Notes under the pieces: generated by a model
The model's input: the letters and a program-made list of their open reading frames with translations, nothing else
Databases searched by the model: none
Told to the model about the DNA's origin: nothing
Shown: positions 38,442 through 49,250 of the stretch, in pieces
Position numbering within the stretch: the stretch's first letter is position 1
How the letters are laid out: each line of letters starts with the position of its first letter
Origin: Metabacillus sp. KUDC1714
Lineage (GTDB): Bacteria > Bacillota > Bacilli > Bacillales > Bacillaceae
DNA length: 64,000 nt
NCBI RefSeq assembly: GCF_014217835.1
Contig: NZ_CP055263.1
Span: 1,178,001 to 1,242,000 of the forward strand
Direction of reading: 5' to 3'
Made by a program: the position numbers and the translations under genes

Positions 38442-38683
38442 GTGTCTAGCTCCAGCTCCCAACGACTAGTGAACTTCACACTCCTTATACGCTAAGTCAA
38501 CATCGAATCGCTTACGCTCTTCGTGTTTCCTTTGCCGCACCTAAACGGTCAGTAAATAATAACTGTCCGTAAAGGTCCGATAAGTCTCGCTATCCATCAG
38601 AAAACCACTGATGGAAGTCTCGCTTTATCTCATTCGGCGTGCTCTTTTTTCTACGTCGCTAAACGGTCGCTTCCGCTTTTCTT
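38442..38683 (-). repeat. Copy C of the GCGCC hairpin repeat with a nested insertion
   Basis: Type I core in reverse orientation between pgk and tpiA, starting right at the pgk stop. Compared with copies B and E it has about 90 extra bases (38532-38623) in the middle of the CCTTTATCTCAT stretch. The insert has its own small hairpin (CCATCAG / CTGATGG). Confidence 0.8.
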
Positions 38684-39866
38684 ATTTATCGTTTAATGCC
38701 ACAACACCTGGAAGTTCTTTACCTTCCATAAATTCAAGAGAAGCTCCACCGCCTGTAGAAATATGGCTCATTTTATCTGCCAACTCAAACTTTTCTACAG
38801 CCGCTGCTGAATCTCCTCCTCCGATTACTGAATATGTATCATTTGCTTCAGCAAGTGCTTCGGCAACAGCCTTCGTACCACCTGCAAATGCATCTAATTC
38901 AAACACACCCATTGGTCCATTCCAAATAACTAATTTAGATTTTTTAATAACATCCGCATAGATTTCGCGTGTTTTTGGACCTGCATCAAGACCTTCCCAA
39001 TCACTAGGAATGCTGTCGATTGGTACAATTTGAGTATTTGCGTCATTTGAGAAATCATCTGCAACAACGACATCAACAGGCACGTAGAAATTAACGCCTT
39101 TTTCTTTTGCTTGTTCTAGGAATGATTTTGCTAAATCTATTTTATCTTCTTCTAAAAGTGATTTACCTACATCATGGCCTAATGCTTTGATGAATGTATA
39201 AGCTAATCCACCACCGACGATTAAGTTATCAACTTTATCAAGTAAGTGTTGAATAACACCAATTTTATCCTTAACTTTCGCACCACCGATAATCGCTGTA
39301 AAGGGGCGTTCAGGATTTGATAAAGCTTTACCTAATACTTCAAGCTCTTTTTCCATTAAGAAGCCTGCAACAGCTGGAATATGTTTTGCAATTCCTTCAG
39401 TTGAAGCATGTGCACGGTGAGCAGCGCCAAATGCGTCATTAACATAAATATCTGCTAAGTCAGCAAATGCTTTTGCTAGTTCTGGATCATTCTTTTCTTC
39501 ACCAGGGTAGAAACGAACGTTTTCTAATAATAGAACGCCACCTTCTTCTAGCTTCGCAATTTCAGCTTTAACAGTTTCACCGTAAGCTTCATCTGTTTTC
39601 ACAACATTCTTACCTGAAAGTGCCTGTAGCTTTTCTGCCACTGCATTTAAACGTAGCTCTTCAACTACTTGTCCCTTTGGACGTCCTAAATGACTTGCTA
39701 ATACGACCTTTGCACCTTGCTCAGTAAGGTACTGAATCGTAGGTAAAGCTGCACGAATACGTGTATCATCTGTAACTTGTCCATCCTTCATCGGAACGTT
39801 AAAATCAACGCGACAAAAGACGACTTTTCCTTTTACATCAATGTCTTTAACTGACTTTTTGTTCAT
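38682..39866 (-). CDS. pgk: Phosphoglycerate kinase
   Basis: 394 residues. Substrate-binding start [14 protein letters not shown], the ASHLGRPKG arginine-rich motif, hinge and nucleotide site [11 protein letters not shown], and [12 protein letters not shown] near the C-terminus. TAGGAGGGC decides ATG 39866. Makes ATP from 1,3-bisphosphoglycerate. Flanked on both sides by GCGCC repeats, which makes its mRNA unusual within the operon. Confidence 0.98.
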   Translation of the reverse strand: MNKKSVKDIDVKGKVVFCRVDFNVPMKDGQVTDDTRIRAALPTIQYLTEQGAKVVLASHLGRPKGQVVEELRLNAVAEKLQALSGKNVVKTDEAYGETVKAEIAKLEEGGVLLLENVRFYPGEEKNDPELAKAFADLADIYVNDAFGAAHRAHASTEGIAKHIPAVAGFLMEKELEVLGKALSNPERPFTAIIGGAKVKDKIGVIQHLLDKVDNLIVGGGLAYTFIKALGHDVGKSLLEEDKIDLAKSFLEQAKEKGVNFYVPVDVVVADDFSNDANTQIVPIDSIPSDWEGLDAGPKTREIYADVIKKSKLVIWNGPMGVFELDAFAGGTKAVAEALAEANDTYSVIGGGDSAAAVEKFELADKMSHISTGGGASLEFMEGKELPGVVALNDK

Positions 39867-39885
39867 GAAAAGCCCTCCTATTCTG

Positions 39886-40070
39886 AAATGCGGAAGCGCC
39901 TTGGTCAGCCCCGACAAGCACAAGACGACCCTCACAGAAAGGTGTTCTTTACCTTTCAGTGAGGATTGGCTTGTGACCTCGAGGCAGTTACGAACGCGAC
40001 GTCCTGTCGCTGTAACTGCACTTGCACGTCCTGTGCTTCGGGGCTAGGCGCTGCAGCTAGACACAAAAAC
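39886..40070 (+). repeat. Copy D of the GCGCC hairpin repeat (type II core, extended)
   Basis: Starts GCGGAAGCGCCTTGGTCAGC, core CGACAAGCACAAGACG and GGCTTGTGACCTCGAG, end CTAGGCGCTGCAGCTAGACA. Between core and end are about 55 extra bases with a GCAGTTACG / TGTAACTGC inverted repeat. Located between gapA and pgk. Confidence 0.85.
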
Positions 40071-40114
40071 TTAGTAATAAGCCAAAGTGTCTTAAAAACT
40101 TATGCCTTAAAAAC

Positions 40115-40146
40115 AAAACAAGGAAAGGGGATGATCCCCTTTCCCC
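40115..40146 (-). terminator. Partial terminator behind gapA
   Basis: GGAAAGGGGA (40122-40131) pairs with TCCCCTTTCC (40135-40144). On the minus strand TTGTTTTGTTTTT follows. It would yield extra gapA transcript, while pgk and the rest are read by readthrough. Confidence 0.85.
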
Positions 40147-40205
40147 ATTTTTTCATACATTTAAGTCTTATTCAATTAATTCTCTATCTGAGAATTCTTT
40201 AAGAA

Positions 40206-41228
<1,023 letters not shown>

Positions 41229-41330
41229 TTAATTGTGTTCAATAGGTGATACACCCTTGAACGCTACATTACTAAGGTTGTTCAATTCTCAAAAAGTATT
41301 AAAGAAATGAACATATATAATCAGGGATAA

Positions 41331-42350
41331 TTAATCCCTTATTAACTCATTTGCAGCACCTTCATCTGTTATTAAAACAGAGTCTAATGCTTGTTTCATA
41401 TAGGCATTAATTGCCTTTGCCTTTGATGCTCCACCTGCTACGGCAATAACATTTGGCACCTCATCAATGTCCTCTAGCTGAATTCCTACTGTTTGAACCT
41501 TATGTACGATATTACCCTCTTGGTCAAAATAATAACCAAACGATTCTGCTACAGCATTTCCTTTTTCTATTTTAAGGAAATCCTTTTCCGGAGTTCTCCG
41601 GCGCTCTGCCATCGTTTTAGCGTCTCCAATTCCATGAATAACCATACTTGAGGATTTCACCATATCTAAGAGTTCTTTAATAGAAGGCTCTTCAATGATT
41701 GATTGATAAGCATCCTTACTAAGCTGATCTGGAACGTGTAAAAGTCGGTAATTTCCACTAGCACGCTCTGCCATCTTTGCACAAATTGTGTTCGCTTGAT
41801 TTTCAACTGTTTCTCCAAGTCCTCCACGTGCAGGAACAAATAGAAGTTCGCGATTTTTGCTATCTGGAGTCATCATTTCTGCAACAGCAGCAAGGGTTGT
41901 GCCTCCAGTAACAGCGACGATATTTTTTGCATCAAATCGCTTTTTTATACATGATACACATGCTCTTCCCATTTCTTTTTGTACCCATGGGGATTGATCA
42001 CTGTCACCCGAAACGACGATCACTTTGTTAAGATTAAATTTCTCTTTTAATGTATTTTCCAAAAGAGTCAATCCTAATACGTCTTTCATCATTTCTTCGA
42101 GAACAGTCAATAGAGATGTTCCGTCTTTCGTTAAGTTCATACCCGAGGTGTGAATTTCAACTAAATTCTGATCTTTCAGAAATTGAACTTCATTCCTAAG
42201 GACTCTTTCACTTAATCCTAGACTAATTGAGAGACTTCTTCGTCCAATCGGCTGCATTAACCGAATGTATTGCAGAATTTGATAGCGTTTTTGCATAACC
42301 TGTAAAAGGTCAGGCAATAATTTCTTTTGTACTTCTATTAATGATTTCAT
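41331..42350 (-). CDS. cggR: Central glycolytic genes regulator (SorC family)
   Basis: 339 residues. N-terminal winged helix (RRSLSISLGLSERVLRNEV, about 37-55) and a SorC-type sugar-binding domain of about 250 residues (VTGGTTLAAVAEMM, FVPARGGLGE). Represses its own operon. In B. subtilis fructose-1,6-bisphosphate releases it. A matching operator lies 28 bases upstream of the ATG. Confidence 0.96.
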   Translation of the reverse strand: MKSLIEVQKKLLPDLLQVMQKRYQILQYIRLMQPIGRRSLSISLGLSERVLRNEVQFLKDQNLVEIHTSGMNLTKDGTSLLTVLEEMMKDVLGLTLLENTLKEKFNLNKVIVVSGDSDQSPWVQKEMGRACVSCIKKRFDAKNIVAVTGGTTLAAVAEMMTPDSKNRELLFVPARGGLGETVENQANTICAKMAERASGNYRLLHVPDQLSKDAYQSIIEEPSIKELLDMVKSSSMVIHGIGDAKTMAERRRTPEKDFLKIEKGNAVAESFGYYFDQEGNIVHKVQTVGIQLEDIDEVPNVIAVAGGASKAKAINAYMKQALDSVLITDEGAANELIRD

Positions 42351-42377
42351 CTTTGCTATCCCTTTCTGAGTCGATCT

Positions 42378-42478
42378 GGACTTTTAATGTCCCGCTATGA
42401 CTTATTATGTCCCACCTACTCAAAAAAAAATCTCCCCTGCTACATCTTTATTTTAACAGGGTAAAATTTTATATTCAA
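42378..42478 (-). promoter_or_regulatory. cggR-gapA promoter and CggR operator
   Basis: Minus strand: -35 TTGAAT (42478-42473), 17-bp spacer, -10 TAAAAT (42455-42450). Downstream, GGGAC-N6-AGTC and CGGGAC-N6-AGTCC (42414-42378) form the double-hexamer CggR operator known from B. subtilis, placed between promoter and gene. Confidence 0.85.
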
Positions 42479-42496
42479 GGGATGTTTTACGACTTT

Positions 42497-42730
42497 TTAA
42501 AGTAACCGCTTTCTTATGTTATCTTTTTCCAATATTCCATAAGAAGCGATTTCATCATCGATTTTTACGACGGGGATCATAATTTGATATAGTTCCAAAA
42601 GTTCATCATCCTGATAAATATCCACAATATCATATTCAAAAGGAATTTCTTTTTGAATGTCTTTTAAAATCGCTAAGCCCTTATCACATAAAGAGCAATT
42701 TTCCTTTGAGTAGAAAATAACCTTTTTCAT
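42497..42730 (-). CDS. Glutaredoxin-like thioredoxin-fold protein
   Basis: 77 residues with a thioredoxin-type start VIFYSKENCSLCDKG: redox CSLC motif at about residues 12-15, and the cis-proline region IMIPVV. Such small proteins are probably thiol oxidoreductases. Located between rpoN and cggR, 39 bases behind rpoN and probably co-transcribed with it. Target unknown. Confidence 0.8.
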   Translation of the reverse strand: MKKVIFYSKENCSLCDKGLAILKDIQKEIPFEYDIVDIYQDDELLELYQIMIPVVKIDDEIASYGILEKDNIRKRLL

Positions 42731-42769
42731 GATTCACTAACCCTTCCATTCTGTTGACTACTATATTTA

Positions 42770-44062
42770 TTAATACTGCTTTCTTATCGCTGATGATGAA
42801 ATGTTTAATTGTTCGCGATATTTTGTAACTGTTCTTCTTGAAATATTTATACCATAACGAGATTTTAACTCATTTGCAATTTTTTGATCTGATAAAGGTT
42901 TCTTTTTATCTTCAGAATTAACCATTTCCATCAGTTTCATTTTTACAGAGGCAGATGAAACCTCACCACTTTCTTCATCAAGCTTATTTGAGAAAAATGA
43001 TTTCATACTTACTAAGCCATGAGGTGTTTGGATGAATTTATCCTTTACCGTCCTGCTAACCGTCGATTCATGAATGTCCAAGGCTTCTGCGATATCCTTT
43101 AATGTTAGTGGCTTCAGAAGGCTTTTTCCATATAAAAAATATTCGTGTTGTTTTTGAATGATCACCTTCATTACATTTAACATTGTCTCTTTACGCTGTT
43201 CAATCGCTCTTTGCAGCCATCTTCCCTGTGTTAGCTTTTTAGAATAAAAATCCTTTGTCTCTGAATCCATCGTATTCAGAATAGCTGGTTCTAAGGTCTG
43301 ATTAAATAATAGTTGCGGAATAAGCTCGTCATTATAAATTACCTGTAACTCATTATTTGTCTTTCTAACGATCATGTCAGGAGTTACATATGTTGATTCA
43401 TCACTTTCAAATTTTAGCCCCGGTCTCGGTTCAAGTTTTTTTATTTCGTGCTGTATTTCCTGGATTTCAATTATTGAGACATTTAATTTTTTAGCTAAGT
43501 CCTTCCAAGACTTTTCAGCAAAGCTCCGGAAATGGTCTAATATGATTGTTTCCGCGAGTTCATTTCTAATCGGCAATCGCCTTAACTGTAATAAAATACA
43601 CTCTTGCAGAGAACGTGCACCAACACCTGCAGGCTCTAAGCTTTGAAGCATATATAACTTGCTTTCAAGCAATTCTTCGCTAACGTTAACGATTCGAGCA
43701 AGGTCTACTAAGTTGTCCTTCAAATATCCATTTGCGTCAAGAGCATTGATTAATAAATCAAGACAAGCTCTATCGTTAGTGGTCATCGAAAAATCAATTA
43801 GCTGATTCCGCAAATGCTCTCTAAGGCTAGGCTTTTCTTCGAAGGAATTCTCAATAAATGATTGCTTATCTGATTTTGAGCTGGACTTACGATATGGAGA
43901 ACTGTAGGTTTCTCTTACTTCAATGAGGGGATTTTCCATTGTGAGTTCCTGGATATAAGAAAGGAGATCAACTGAGGAATATTGTAATAAAGTAATCGCT
44001 TGCTGTAATTCTTGAGTCATTTTCATTTTTAATGTTTGTTCTTGCATTAACCCAATTTTCAT
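42770..44062 (-). CDS. rpoN: RNA polymerase sigma-54 factor (SigL)
   Basis: 430 residues: glutamine-rich activator-binding region I (about 1-50), core-binding region, helix-turn-helix (TLKDIAEALDIHESTVSRTV) and the C-terminal RpoN box SRRTVTKYREQL. Directs transcription at -24/-12 promoters with enhancer-binding activators. I found no clear -24/-12 promoter or activator gene in this window, so its targets lie elsewhere. Confidence 0.97.
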   Translation of the reverse strand: MKIGLMQEQTLKMKMTQELQQAITLLQYSSVDLLSYIQELTMENPLIEVRETYSSPYRKSSSKSDKQSFIENSFEEKPSLREHLRNQLIDFSMTTNDRACLDLLINALDANGYLKDNLVDLARIVNVSEELLESKLYMLQSLEPAGVGARSLQECILLQLRRLPIRNELAETIILDHFRSFAEKSWKDLAKKLNVSIIEIQEIQHEIKKLEPRPGLKFESDESTYVTPDMIVRKTNNELQVIYNDELIPQLLFNQTLEPAILNTMDSETKDFYSKKLTQGRWLQRAIEQRKETMLNVMKVIIQKQHEYFLYGKSLLKPLTLKDIAEALDIHESTVSRTVKDKFIQTPHGLVSMKSFFSNKLDEESGEVSSASVKMKLMEMVNSEDKKKPLSDQKIANELKSRYGINISRRTVTKYREQLNISSSAIRKQY

Positions 44063-44316
44063 GTTAGCTTCCCCCTATTTTACATACTACTCAAAGTTTA
44101 AGAAAAGAGGTACAGTATAGCCATAAAGGAAACGCTTACATTTAGTGACGTATTCTCCTTTTCAACAAAACTATCCTCAAACTTCTTAATTATAATCCTA
44201 CTACATGATTATGTTTCTGTCACAAAAAAATGCTGGAATTAGGTTTTTTGTATTATTCGCTAGAGAATGGCTAAATCCTGTCTTTAGGCCAATAGTCATC
44301 AATACAATAAATAACG

Positions 44317-44350
44317 AAAAAAGCTGACCATTTATTGATCAGCCTCTTTT
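44317..44350 (-). terminator. Terminator behind the GGDEF-EAL gene
   Basis: GCTGATCA and TGGTCAGC pair around a short loop and are followed by TTTTTTCG on the minus strand, about 35 bases past the stop. Confidence 0.8.
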
Positions 44351-44383
44351 GATTGGTCGTAATTCAATTTACCACTTAAATTA

Positions 44384-47300
44384 TTATTCATCTTCCTCAT
44401 CCACATTTTTACTTTTTTTGTCCTTAGTGGAAGTCGTGTGCTTATACTGTTTAAGAAACTCATTAATGATCTCTTCAATCAATGTAATTTCAACCTGGAT
44501 GATATCAAAGTATTCTGGTTTATAGATTCCTTTTTGAAGTAACTGGAACAAACCCTTTATTGATGTCATCGGGTTCCTTATTTCTTGGGCAACTTCAGCT
44601 GCTATTTCTCCGGCAATTGTTAACTTTTCAGATTTCCGTAAAAGCTCTTCTGCTTTTAGCATCTCAGTAATATTTCTTGCCACCCCAATGACATGCTGAA
44701 CATTTCCATTTTCGTCCAAAATCGGTGTTAATACTGATTCAAATATACAAATGCCACCATCAAGCTTTTTGAATTTAATTTCTTTCTGACTTGCTTGCTT
44801 TGTTTTTACCATTTCCATAAAAGAAAACTTATGCATGTTCTGATCAGCTTCAGGGAAAAGACTATATATTTTCCTACCTTCAAAATGACTTGGAGGATAA
44901 CCGAGTACATTTTCATGAGAAGGAGAAGCGTATACCATTGTCCCGTTTACATCATAAATTGAGACGAGATCTTTCATATTTTCAGCCATTAGGCGATACA
45001 TTTCTTGGCTTTTACGTAATGCTTTTTCGGTTTCTTTTAATTGCGTAATGTTTATACATGAGCCAATAATCTCTACAATTTCTCCGCCTCTTTTAATCGG
45101 ACTTAAAGCAGCAAGATAATAGATACCGTTAAGCTCACCTTCGTACGTTACATTTTCCTCGCCATCCCATGCTCTTTGATAATATCTTGTTTTCTCTTTT
45201 GCTTTTTCAACTGGTATAAAATCAATTAGTTCTTTTCCTATCGTTTGTTCAGGAACTAGGCCAAGTTGATAAGCTAGTTCTCCGTCGAATAAGGTATGAA
45301 TAAATCGTCCATTCACTTTTTTGAACTTCATGGTCATTCCTTGCTGTAACCGCACAGTTTCCTGAAGTTCTTTTCGTGCATTTTGAATTAATTCCTCAGC
45401 CCATAAACGATCATTCAGATCTTGAGAAATCCCACATGAGATTACTATTTTTTCAATGTCCTTAAACTTGCTTTCAAATTCTTCCGCAAGAACGGGTTTA
45501 CTAAAATAATATCCCTGACCTTCATTACAAACATATTGTTGAAGAAACACTAAATGCTCCTTCGTTTCAATCCCCTCAGCTACAACGTTTAAATTTAAGT
45601 TGTGAGCCATCGAAATAATTGTTTTTACAATTGTTTCGTCACTAGGATTATTATGGAGTTCACGAACAAAGGATTGATCGATCTTTAATGTATCAACAGG
45701 GAAACGTTTTAAATAATTCAATGAGCTAAAGCCTGTCCCGAAATCATCAATACTAATTCGTACTCCTAAACGTTTTAATTCCTTTAAAGTAGTAATTGTC
45801 CTTTCAATATCTGTTGTCATACTTTCGGTAATTTCAATCTCCAAGTACTGCGGATCAAGCCCAGTCTCATTTAATATTTTTGCAACTGTTTGAACAAGGT
45901 TTGCCTGAGAAAATTGCCGTGCTGATAAATTTACAGACATAACTAAGTTTGGAAATCCTTTTTTATGCCAAGTCTTGTTTTGAACACAGGCTGTATACAA
46001 GACCCATTCTCCAATCGGAATAATTTGTCCTGTTTCTTCTGCAATTGGGATAAAATTTTCAGGAGAAACAATCCCCCATTCAGGATGATTCCAGCGAATT
46101 AATGCCTCTGCACCAGAGATTTTACCTGTTTTAAGATCTATTTTTGGTTGATAGTGCAAGACAAGCTCATGACGTTGGATTGCTTTGTGCAATGCCATCT
46201 CCATTTCTAAAGAATTATATGTTCCTTCTTCCTCATATGAAGAATAAAATCTATACGTTTTCTTTCCAGCTGACTTTGCTTGATACATCGCAAAATCCGC
46301 ATGTTTAATTAAGATCTCTCCCGTTTCCCCGTCATCAGGATATAAGCTAATCCCAATACTCGGAGAAGTAAAAATATCATATTCGTTAATTTTGAAAGGT
46401 TTAGTTAGCATTTCGATTATTCGTTCTGCTATCTTTGCGGCTTGATCACGATCCACATTTTCCAAAATCACAATAAACTCATCGCCGCCCTGTCGGAATA
46501 CCATATCGTTTTCATTTACAGAGCGCTTTAAGCTTTGAGCTACTTCTTTTAACAATAGATCGCCTATCGTATGGCCTAATGTATCGTTTATAACTTTAAA
46601 ACGGTCTAGGTCAATAAACAGGACTGCTTTTCTCGTTGAAAGTTCTAATCCAGTCGACAAACACTTCTCAAGCATACTTCTGTTTGGCAACCCAGTCAGA
46701 TGATCATGGTATGCCATATGCTGTACCAAAGCTTGTGCTTTCTTTTGCTCTGTAATGTCCTTTGCAATTCCATAAATGCCCACAATTTTCTCTTCAATAA
46801 CAATCGGTATATTTGTTACATTAACATAAACTAGTTTCCCCGATTTATGAACAACGTTTACATAAAGTGTATCGGTACTCCCTTTCGTTGCATTATCAAA
46901 AGCAGTCATTGCTTTTGATATATCATCCGGATGGATAATCTCCTCAAATGACATAGTTAATAACTCAGCTGAACTGTAACCTGTCAGGTGTTCACTGGCT
47001 TTATTAACATTAGTAAAATTTCCTGTTAAATCAAATGAGTAGACAGCATCCTTGTTATATTCAAAGAGAGACTGATAACGTTGTTCGTTGATCGTTAATT
47101 GTTCGATGAGCACCTTCTGTTCGGTAAGATCTTTCCCCATTGCTAAAAGCGCTGGCTTACCATTATACATAACTTTTGCTCCAGAACCCTCTACAATAAT
47201 AGATTTTTTATCAAGTGTAAAAAGCTTATATTCCTGAAAATGTTGTTCCTTGCCTTTAAATAGATTATCCACTGAATTTTTAAAGTGTTCGATACTATCA

Positions 47301-48235
47301 GGATGAACAATTTTCTTAATTGATTTTCCAATTAATTGCTTATCATGAGAAGCACCATATAATTTAATCGCTTCAGGATTTGCGTAAACAATTATGTCAT
47401 CTTGAATTACAAGCAGTGCCATGGGGGATTTCTCAATAAGATTACGATAACGTTCTTCACTCTCAATCAGTTCCTTCTCCACCTGTTCAGTACGTTCTAA
47501 CTTTTGTGACTGGCTGGTGAATTTTCTATCTATTACAGAAATCAAAATAAAAAAGAAAAGAATAACTACACTACCTATCCCTATTCCAACGGTTAAGTAA
47601 ATATTATGGTTGATGGTTACATGTTCAGAAGCAGCAAGATGGCTTGTCATTCCTACCATTGATAAAAAGTGCAAACACATTAAACTAATTCCCATAAGAA
47701 TTCCGCTAATCATCTTCATACGAAAAATGCCTAATGAAGGAGATAACATATTCCGCATAAACATTTTTAGAATATAAAAGGTCGGTAATAAGGCGAATAG
47801 TGTCGCTACTAAAACTGAGAAAAAATTGTATTCAATTTGACCATGAAATGACTCCATTCCGCTAAAATGAAGTACGAGAAAGCTTATCCCCCAAATAAGA
47901 CTTGCTAAGTTGCCATGAGCCCTACTTTTTTGAGCTTTTGCACTGATGATTAATGTTAAATACATAAGACTTATTGCAACTATTAAAGAAATAGACACAT
48001 GAGATAAGTCAAATGAATGAAAGGGTATAAAAGCAAGCATTCCTAAAAAATGCGCCGTCCAAATCCCAATACCAATAGTAAAAGAACCATACCATATCCA
48101 AATTGTTTTCTTTCGCCCCTTTTGGTTTGAAAGGCGGTAAAGTATATCAAAACCAGTATAAGAAGATAAGATAGCAATAATAAATGAAACAACAACAAGT
48201 AATGGATGATAGTTAGCAAAAAATGAATTAATCAC
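44384..48235 (-). CDS. MHYT-PAS-GGDEF-EAL-PAS membrane protein with degenerate kinase tail
   Basis: 1283 residues. Order: MHYT sensor with seven helices (about 1-230; THFLGM, LHFSGM, LHFLSM repeats that may bind copper or a gas), two PAS domains (255-495), GGDEF with intact RQGGDEF near 585, EAL with EALIRW near 710 plus NLSAR and DDFGTGFSSL, two further PAS regions (to about 1190), then a HisKA-like segment. The phosphoacceptor position reads AQEIRNPMTSIKG: His is replaced by Gln, and there is no ATPase domain. Both c-di-GMP synthesis and breakdown motifs look intact. Start is GTG behind GAGGTGA. A c-di-GMP-I riboswitch lies in the leader. Confidence 0.9.
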   Translation of the reverse strand: MINSFFANYHPLLVVVSFIIAILSSYTGFDILYRLSNQKGRKKTIWIWYGSFTIGIGIWTAHFLGMLAFIPFHSFDLSHVSISLIVAISLMYLTLIISAKAQKSRAHGNLASLIWGISFLVLHFSGMESFHGQIEYNFFSVLVATLFALLPTFYILKMFMRNMLSPSLGIFRMKMISGILMGISLMCLHFLSMVGMTSHLAASEHVTINHNIYLTVGIGIGSVVILFFFILISVIDRKFTSQSQKLERTEQVEKELIESEERYRNLIEKSPMALLVIQDDIIVYANPEAIKLYGASHDKQLIGKSIKKIVHPDSIEHFKNSVDNLFKGKEQHFQEYKLFTLDKKSIIVEGSGAKVMYNGKPALLAMGKDLTEQKVLIEQLTINEQRYQSLFEYNKDAVYSFDLTGNFTNVNKASEHLTGYSSAELLTMSFEEIIHPDDISKAMTAFDNATKGSTDTLYVNVVHKSGKLVYVNVTNIPIVIEEKIVGIYGIAKDITEQKKAQALVQHMAYHDHLTGLPNRSMLEKCLSTGLELSTRKAVLFIDLDRFKVINDTLGHTIGDLLLKEVAQSLKRSVNENDMVFRQGGDEFIVILENVDRDQAAKIAERIIEMLTKPFKINEYDIFTSPSIGISLYPDDGETGEILIKHADFAMYQAKSAGKKTYRFYSSYEEEGTYNSLEMEMALHKAIQRHELVLHYQPKIDLKTGKISGAEALIRWNHPEWGIVSPENFIPIAEETGQIIPIGEWVLYTACVQNKTWHKKGFPNLVMSVNLSARQFSQANLVQTVAKILNETGLDPQYLEIEITESMTTDIERTITTLKELKRLGVRISIDDFGTGFSSLNYLKRFPVDTLKIDQSFVRELHNNPSDETIVKTIISMAHNLNLNVVAEGIETKEHLVFLQQYVCNEGQGYYFSKPVLAEEFESKFKDIEKIVISCGISQDLNDRLWAEELIQNARKELQETVRLQQGMTMKFKKVNGRFIHTLFDGELAYQLGLVPEQTIGKELIDFIPVEKAKEKTRYYQRAWDGEENVTYEGELNGIYYLAALSPIKRGGEIVEIIGSCINITQLKETEKALRKSQEMYRLMAENMKDLVSIYDVNGTMVYASPSHENVLGYPPSHFEGRKIYSLFPEADQNMHKFSFMEMVKTKQASQKEIKFKKLDGGICIFESVLTPILDENGNVQHVIGVARNITEMLKAEELLRKSEKLTIAGEIAAEVAQEIRNPMTSIKGLFQLLQKGIYKPEYFDIIQVEITLIEEIINEFLKQYKHTTSTKDKKSKNVDEEDE

Positions 48236-48270
48236 TTAGTTCACCTCAAGTAAAGTAAAAAGAAATTCTC

Positions 48271-48325
48271 CTTAGGTCCGTAGCTTTGCGTCACCAACTT
48301 TCGCTGGGTTTGCCATTATCGAAGA
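48271..48325 (-). promoter_or_regulatory. Cyclic di-GMP-I (GEMM) riboswitch
   Basis: On the minus strand the aptamer core appears in order: GGCAAACC, CGAAAG tetraloop-type stem, GTGACGCAAAGC, and ACGGACCTAA. These are the conserved blocks of GEMM-I. It lies in the leader of the GGDEF-EAL gene, 36 bases before the start. No clear terminator follows, so control may act on translation. Confidence 0.88.
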
Positions 48326-48448
48326 TTATATTACTTTTATCGTCATTTAATCCTGATTTTAGATGGTAAATTTCACAAAAAAATTTTTATATTCCTGAAA
48401 GTTAAAATTTAGACACTTAAGTGGTTAAACTGAAACATGTGTACTAAA

Positions 48449-48480
48449 AAATCGAAGGGATCCTATCAAAGGATCCCACC
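48449..48480 (-). terminator. Terminator behind the 82-residue gene
   Basis: GGGATCCT and AGGATCCC (8 bp) pair around TTTGAT-type loop and are followed by TTCGATTTTTT on the minus strand. Confidence 0.85.
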
Positions 48481-48548
48481 GTTAGGTTTGACGTTCTAAA
48501 GTGCAATAAAGCTTAAATATAACTCATACATACTTGATAAGCTTTTTG

Positions 48549-48797
48549 TTAATTATATTCACCTTCATTGTACTTGGTTATTAAATAGGTAGTAACAAAT
48601 ACACGGCAATCTGGAGATAGCGAGCTGTTTAAAGGATGAATAATATCCCCAAAAGGTTCACCATTCAAGAATTTTATGACACCTTTAAATTCAGAACCTA
48701 ATATCGCATCATAGCCTTTCACTTCTACAAAACACTTATTATCATCAATTCTCTTATAATCAACTGTTGTGACTGAATGAGGTTGTTCTTTATGCAT
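48549..48797 (-). CDS. Small protein of unknown function
   Basis: 82 residues behind a strong GAGGAGGAATAAAA site and followed by a terminator, so very likely translated. Hydrophilic, with alternating strands (KCFVEVKGYDAILGSEFKGV, CRVFVTTYLI) that suggest a small beta-rich domain. No signal peptide or cysteine motif. I do not recognise the family. It lies between tRNA-Arg and the riboswitch, on the same strand as both. Confidence 0.7.
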   Translation of the reverse strand: MHKEQPHSVTTVDYKRIDDNKCFVEVKGYDAILGSEFKGVIKFLNGEPFGDIIHPLNSSLSPDCRVFVTTYLITKYNEGEYN

Positions 48798-48886
48798 TTT
48801 TATTCCTCCTCTATTGTTAAAAGGATAAAGAAAAGGTTTCTAAATTTAGATAAACTAAAATAATAAACAAGAAACTTGTCCATAAA

Positions 48887-48921
48887 AAATAACAAGGACC
48901 TGAGATTCACTCAAACCCTTG
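48887..48921 (-). terminator. Terminator of the tRNA-Arg gene
   Basis: AGCAAGG-GTTTGAG and CTCAGGT-CCTTGTT pair on the minus strand and are followed by ATTTTTTATG. Confidence 0.8.
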
Positions 48922-48940
48922 CTATCCTTAACATCTATGA

Positions 48941-49016
48941 CGCGCTCGGAGGGATTCGAACCCCCGGCAGACGTGGTACCGGAAACCACCGCTCTATCCG
49001 ACTGAGCTACGAGCGC
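48941..49016 (-). tRNA. tRNA-Arg (CCG)
   Basis: Complete cloverleaf: acceptor GCGCTCG / CGAGCGC, D arm GCTC-AGTCGGATA-GAGC, anticodon loop TTCCGGT with anticodon CCG, and T arm GGGGG-TTCGAAT-CCCTC. CCA is not encoded. A tRNA-Arg gene next to clpP is also found in B. subtilis. Confidence 0.95.
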
Positions 49017-49202
49017 AAAATATTCATACATCAGTAACGAAAATTATACGTGAACTTTACAATAATTTCAACTGTCTTTTTATAGCAAACACTATATTCT
49101 ATTCCTAATCCAATTTCGACTATTTATACCGTTTGAAATGCAATAAATGTGGGAAACATGATAAACATGTTATGATTAACAAATACATAGTATAGTATAA
49201 AT

Positions 49203-49250
49203 AAGGTCAATAAGGATCTTTGACCTTTTCGTTTGACCTTTATTGACCTT
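49203..49250 (+). promoter_or_regulatory. CtsR operators of clpP
   Basis: Reading the lower strand of 49232-49250 gives AGGTCAA-TAA-AGGTCAAA, the CtsR tandem heptamer. A further AAGGTCAA at 49203 and TTGACCTT at 49220 form an inverted pair beside it. They lie just downstream of AT-rich -10-like sequence near 49190, so clpP is expected to be heat-shock induced through CtsR. Confidence 0.85.
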
